Assembly (NCBI GenBank): GCA_028015205.1 | Contig: CM051516.1 | Coordinates: forward strand, 26,154,593 to 26,218,592 | Direction: 5' to 3' | DNA from: Mytilisepta virgata | Taxonomy: Eukaryota; Mollusca; Bivalvia; Mytilida; Mytilidae | Length of the DNA stretch: 64,000 nt | Shown here: in pieces, positions 60,371-64,000 of the stretch | Layout: every line of letters begins with the position of its first letter | Position numbering within the stretch: position 1 is the stretch's first letter | Translations under genes and position numbers: made by a program | Notes under the pieces: generated by a model | Database searches by the model: none | What the model was told of the DNA's origin: nothing | What the model saw: only the letters and a program-made list of their open reading frames with translations

Positions 60371-61025
60371 AATGAAGTACTGTCAGCAAAGCCCACAAAT
60401 CTATATCCACTGCTATGGCCACAATAATATAAAGAAATGTATAAGTCCATGTTTGTCTTTTGGAAACCCCAAAAATAATTTTGATAAGAAAAAAAAACAA
60501 AATAGGTGTACGATTGCAATGTATAGTGAAGATTCCCTGAAAGTCTCACAGATAGCACTGGTTTAGGAGGAGTTGCGGACGGGGCATGCCTAACACCCCA
60601 CCCCAACCCCAATTACATTACCATATATATTACCAAGAAATGGTTATGTCCATGTTTGTCATTGGATAACACCAAAAATCATTCTATAAAATAAATAAAA
60701 TAGGTGGTGCAAAATGGCAATGTACACAAAAGATTCCTTGAAAGTTTCACAGAAATCCATTCTATGGTTTAGGAGGAGTTGCAAACGAGACATGCCTACC
60801 CCCTTACATTACATGTAGAAATGGCAAAGTCCACGTTTGTCTGTGGAAAACCCCAAAAATTCTGATCAAAATTAAAATAGGTGGTGTATAATGCCACCTT
60901 GTAATGGAGATTTTGTGAAAGTTTCAATGAAATACATTCGCTGGCGTACGAGAAAGTGCAGTAACTAAATGCGGACGAACGTAAGAACGGAATCCCCCAT
61001 CACTATATATCCCCAGCTTAGCGAA
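60371..61025 (-). mobile_element. Pearl/Helentron-like element K (minus strand)
   Basis: On the minus strand it starts near 61025 with CGCTAAGCTGGGGATATATA, then ACGTTCGTCCGCAT. Three units of about 200 bp follow; on the + strand they read TCCATGTTTGTC (or TCCACGTTTGTC), AACCCCAAAAAT, AAAATAGGTG and TTTAGGAGGAGTTGC. GGGGATATATAG is shared with the head of element G. Intergenic, downstream of the dynein gene. Confidence 0.55.
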
Positions 61026-62029
61026 TAATAACATGACAAGAAATAAACTGTCCAAAAGAACTTGAGTCAAAACTTCAAAGAAACCACTGGCAAACTGACA
61101 AGAGACAACCATTAAAACAAAAATGTTAGTATGATGCATCGCGTTACAAGTGTAAAGTAAAGGTGGGGACGTTCTGTCTTATGTTACAGCAAGTTTTTTG
61201 CTGAAAATGTGGTTAATACAAGTTTAAACTTGTTTTGTCCATAAATATTGGGAAACCTAGGTATTATTTTGAAAAATAGTTTTCCTCAATGGTTCTTTGT
61301 TTATTTCACTATAAATGAAGTATTTTATCAATAATTTGCAATAAAATTGATTTCAAAATGTCATTTTCACTCCCGATACTTAATATTTCTGTCAAACGTG
61401 GCTTATGAAGCAATATATATCAACCTGCAAAATAATCTCTACCAGTTTTATATTTAATCCATATCGGGTGCACGTCCTCTTGCAAGTTTTAGCCATGCTC
61501 TTAGAAGTTGACTTCTGGATGTCCACCTGGCTAAAAGGCCATAATTATCACCGTCTAAACAGTTTCCTTTGTTCTATTTTTTATTATTATAATTATTATA
61601 ATAATCCCAGGTTTATTCAAGAAGGAGGCTAATTCGTGTTTGCAATAACAAAAATAATGTAAAGAAGTAGCGCGCTATTTTCCCCTGCATTTATTTCAAG
61701 GCACCATCTAACGCCTTTCAAATCTTTCCGGGTATAGTCTGGTGCAAGTAAAGTCAAGAAATACCAAAGTTATATTCGAAAGAGGAAAAAATCTAAACAA
61801 CTGACAAACTCCGGAGAACAACGAAGACAAGACCAAAACAATACATGCATTACATGTTAAAAACATATGAACATTGACCCCACCAAAAAAAAGGGGGGGG
61901 GGGTAGATTCAGTAAGCAGTATCTGCTTCCTGCAGAACACCCACTATGATGACCATGTCAAAATAACATCAATGGGACAGGTCCATTTTCATTTGGGGAA
62001 ACAGTTTTTGTTCATACCTGTCAACCAAG
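61026..62029. other. Intergenic sequence
   Basis: No gene recognised. A 10-11 bp G tract follows poly-A at about 61886-61905. Confidence 0.35.
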
Positions 62030-62828
62030 TCATGATGACGTCCATAAAACTAATAACGATGACTCCAACTTAGGAGCAACATACCCCTGTCTGAGCATAT
62101 TTTCTGCTAGGAGCCGGGCTCTGTCCAGGAAGTCAACATATACGTCACAAGCTCGAATAACGTATGACTTTTGAAATATATACTCCATATACGCCGGTGC
62201 TTCTGGAATATTGCCGCTCAAAAATGAGAAGTTGACGATTGGAAAGTCAAAGTCATCCCGTTTGTCGTAAAGTTTTGTATTCAACCTTCCTCTGGTGTCA
62301 ATTTCAAGGTGAAGGTGAAGGTCAAGATAAGATGCAGACTTGAGTGTCTATGGTATCCTTAATTCAAGCTCATTGGGATAGAACAAGGTGAATTGTTGAA
62401 TGATAAAACATCATCTATGTAGCGGAAACTGAAATTAAAGGGCTAACTTCTTCTGTTTTTCCTTAAGAAGCCCGTCAAGGAAGTCTGCTTCATATGAGTA
62501 AAGGAACAATTCAGCCAGTAGTGGCGCACAATTCGTACCCATATCAATGCCAATTGTCTGTTGGAAAACACGTCCACCAAATTGAACAAATATGTTGTCG
62601 ATCAAAAATTCAATCATCAGGACAATTTCGTCCTCTGTATATTTTTTTATTAGATTTAGAGTGATTTTTAACTAAGTATGATCTATCTCTACCAATGACA
62701 AGGTATGTGTATCTGCCGTTGCCATTTTTATTTTGAAAGCATCGATGGAAGCTGTAAATTGGTAATTTATATAGAAAGATGTTGAAGGGATTTACGTCAA
62801 AAACGAATTTTAAATAAAAAAAAATCAC
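62030..62828 (-). pseudogene. Broken reverse transcriptase (Penelope-like or related retroelement)
   Basis: Three minus-strand reading frames in order give RT motifs: RYTYLVIGRDRSYLVKN (about 62630-62720), FQQTIGIDMGTNCAPLLAEL followed by FLYSYEADFLDGLL (about 62470-62575), the catalytic YIDD box at 62410-62421, then TKLYDKRDDFDFPIVNF (about 62230-62280). The frame changes near 62612-62640 and near 62440, and again before 62284, so no functional protein is made. GxxMGTxxAPxxAxLFxxxxE is typical of Penelope-like and related RTs. Both ends of the element are missing. Confidence 0.7.
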
Positions 62829-62831
62829 GGT

Positions 62832-63149
62832 TTGATAATGTGCTTTGAATTACAACAGGTATTGGGTGCTTCAGAAAAAGAATACCTTATTAAAACGATC
62901 CAGGTTGGGAAAAACTATATTTACCGCGCAGATATTGCATATAAAACAAATCCTATCTTTGAAATAATTCTTTTCCGCCGAAAATCAACTGGTTGCAATC
63001 TTACTGAAACACCTGACGTCGGTGCAATTTGTGTAGAGATCGGGTTTGGTTTTAGTGATGGCAAATACAATGGAAGGCGCATTATTGAGAGATTTCGGGC
63101 CAACGCATACCGCATTTATGAGCCACAGATCATATATACGTACTTTTGA
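62832..63149 (+). other. Unidentified 105-codon open frame
   Basis: An open frame of 105 codons (LLQQVLGASEK-type start region, then FEIILFRRKSTGCNLTETPD, ending YTYF) in sequence more GC-rich than its surroundings. The opposite strand is also open over about 65 codons. No family recognised. It may be part of a repeat adjoining the broken RT rather than a gene. Confidence 0.2.
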
Positions 63150-63610
63150 AATAGTTGAATATTTCTTTTTGATTTTTTTTTATATAGAATGAACTCGGCA
63201 AATTACGGGGAATTTGTTTCAAGGAAATACCGGAATACCACAATGAACATCCGGTATTTCGAATCTTGTGACAGTGCTGGATTTTGTCCAAGTATTTTAT
63301 AGACTGAGAACATCGTATGGTTATATAGCAGGTAATTGGTAGCAGGACATACATTATTTGAAAATTATTCCGAACGTAAAAAAATGCTGAGCAAAATATA
63401 CAGATGATGAAAGGGTATTTTTAGCCTCTTGCGGATACGGCGAGTTTTCTCGGTCAACATATACCCCAGGGGTATTTCACGTATCCAATCATTTTCTATA
63501 GAGGCTGTGATTCGTGGTATTGCATTAACTTGAGTTAATATGGGATCTCTAGTGTGGGAAATCATTGACATGTTGTTCTGTTTAACCAATAAGTTTTTAT
63601 ATCGCGAGAA
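63150..63610. other. Intergenic sequence, possible repeat
   Basis: A CCGGAATACC/CCGGTATTTC partial palindrome at about 63230-63260. A minus-strand open frame of 84 codons (63365-63619, HTRDPILTQVNAIPRITASI) has no recognised family. Confidence 0.3.
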
Positions 63611-63624
63611 TAGTGTCATAATGG

Positions 63625-63800
63625 CGTTTTAATGCCATCGCATAATTAATTTAGCCATTGCATAATTGTATTTCTGCGATGGCATAAACAATTATGGAAT
63701 TGCATTATTATTTATTCCATTTCATAATCCTATTTATGCGATCGCAAAAAATATCGTAACATTTTATGCAACCGCTTATTCATTTTTGCATTTGCGGAAT
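63625..63800. repeat. Degenerate ~21-bp periodic repeat
   Basis: Successive units such as GCCATCGCATAATTAATTT, GCCATTGCATAATTGTATTT, GCGATGGCATAAACAATTAT and GAATTGCATTATTATTTATT recur about every 21 bp, with the core CATAAT and GCGAT/ATCGC alternating. Confidence 0.6.
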
Positions 63801-63906
63801 ATAATTTTTTTGACCAATGAAAATAGACGTAATAAACATAAAACGGTATCTTTCTTAATCATGCCATTTTGTTAATAAAATGTGACAAAAAAGAATAGTT
63901 TTTACA

Positions 63907-63972
63907 AGTATCCCGATAACTGCTGAAAGTATCCTGATAATTGTTTAAAGTATCCCGACACTTACAGAAAGC
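63907..63972 (+). repeat. 21-bp x 3 tandem repeat at right edge
   Basis: AAGTATCCCGATAACTGCTG, AAGTATCCTGATAATTGTTT and AAGTATCCCGACACTTACAG, each followed by A, at an exact 21-bp spacing; a fourth unit decays after AAGC. Confidence 0.85.
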
Positions 63973-64000
63973 TTCTAAGGGCACCACTTCCTGTACACAC

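Noticed and set aside
60924..61139. Minus-strand 71-codon open frame (KLGIYSDGGFRSYVRPHLV)
   Set aside because: It reads through the head of element K and its flank; no domain is recognised.

Overview
This window looks like animal nuclear DNA, AT-rich, with short exons separated by long repeat-filled introns. The repeat types (pearl/Helentron-like elements with a head palindrome, tandem core and 3' hairpin; tRNA-derived SINEs; many small palindromic MITEs) suggest a bivalve mollusc, probably mussel-like. That placement is inferred from repeat style, not proven.

One protein-coding gene dominates. Thirty-four exons on the + strand, from 7029 to 59238, join without any frame error into 6516 coding bases (2171 residues plus a TAA stop). 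They encode the C-terminal half of an axonemal inner-arm dynein heavy chain of the DNAH7 type: the AAA2-AAA3 connection, AAA3 (GPTGTGKT), AAA4 (GMGGSGRQS), the coiled-coil stalk with its microtubule-binding tip, AAA5, AAA6 and the C-terminal domain. The stem, linker, AAA1 and AAA2 (roughly 1850 residues by family length) must lie upstream of the window; I see none of their exons in 1-7028.

Layout. 1-7028: intron sequence with a pearl-like element rich in G tracts (661-2686), three palindromic MITEs and a complete Tc1-type transposon with an apparently intact DD34E transposase (4172-5700, minus strand). 7029-13186: six exons, a young SINE and a TTAA-flanked MITE. 13187-18097: a long intron with another MITE and a 2-kb pearl-like element. 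18098-33217: nineteen closely spaced exons, including a 951-bp exon carrying AAA4, and a tandem-array element next to a stray fragment of exon 7. 33218-45951: seven exons, with pearl-like elements filling introns (one ends 11 bp before an exon), several DNA-transposon remnants and decayed LINE pieces. 45952-56930: an 11-kb intron with three repeat elements. 56931-59238: the last two exons, with a young SINE between them. 59239-64000: downstream intergenic DNA with a minus-strand pearl-like element, a broken reverse-transcriptase gene and 21-bp-periodic repeats at the right edge.

There is only one host gene, so no gene cluster or operon-like system can be described. The most notable material is the set of at least six intronic or flanking elements that share one architecture but differ in sequence, and their effect on the dynein gene's splicing landscape.
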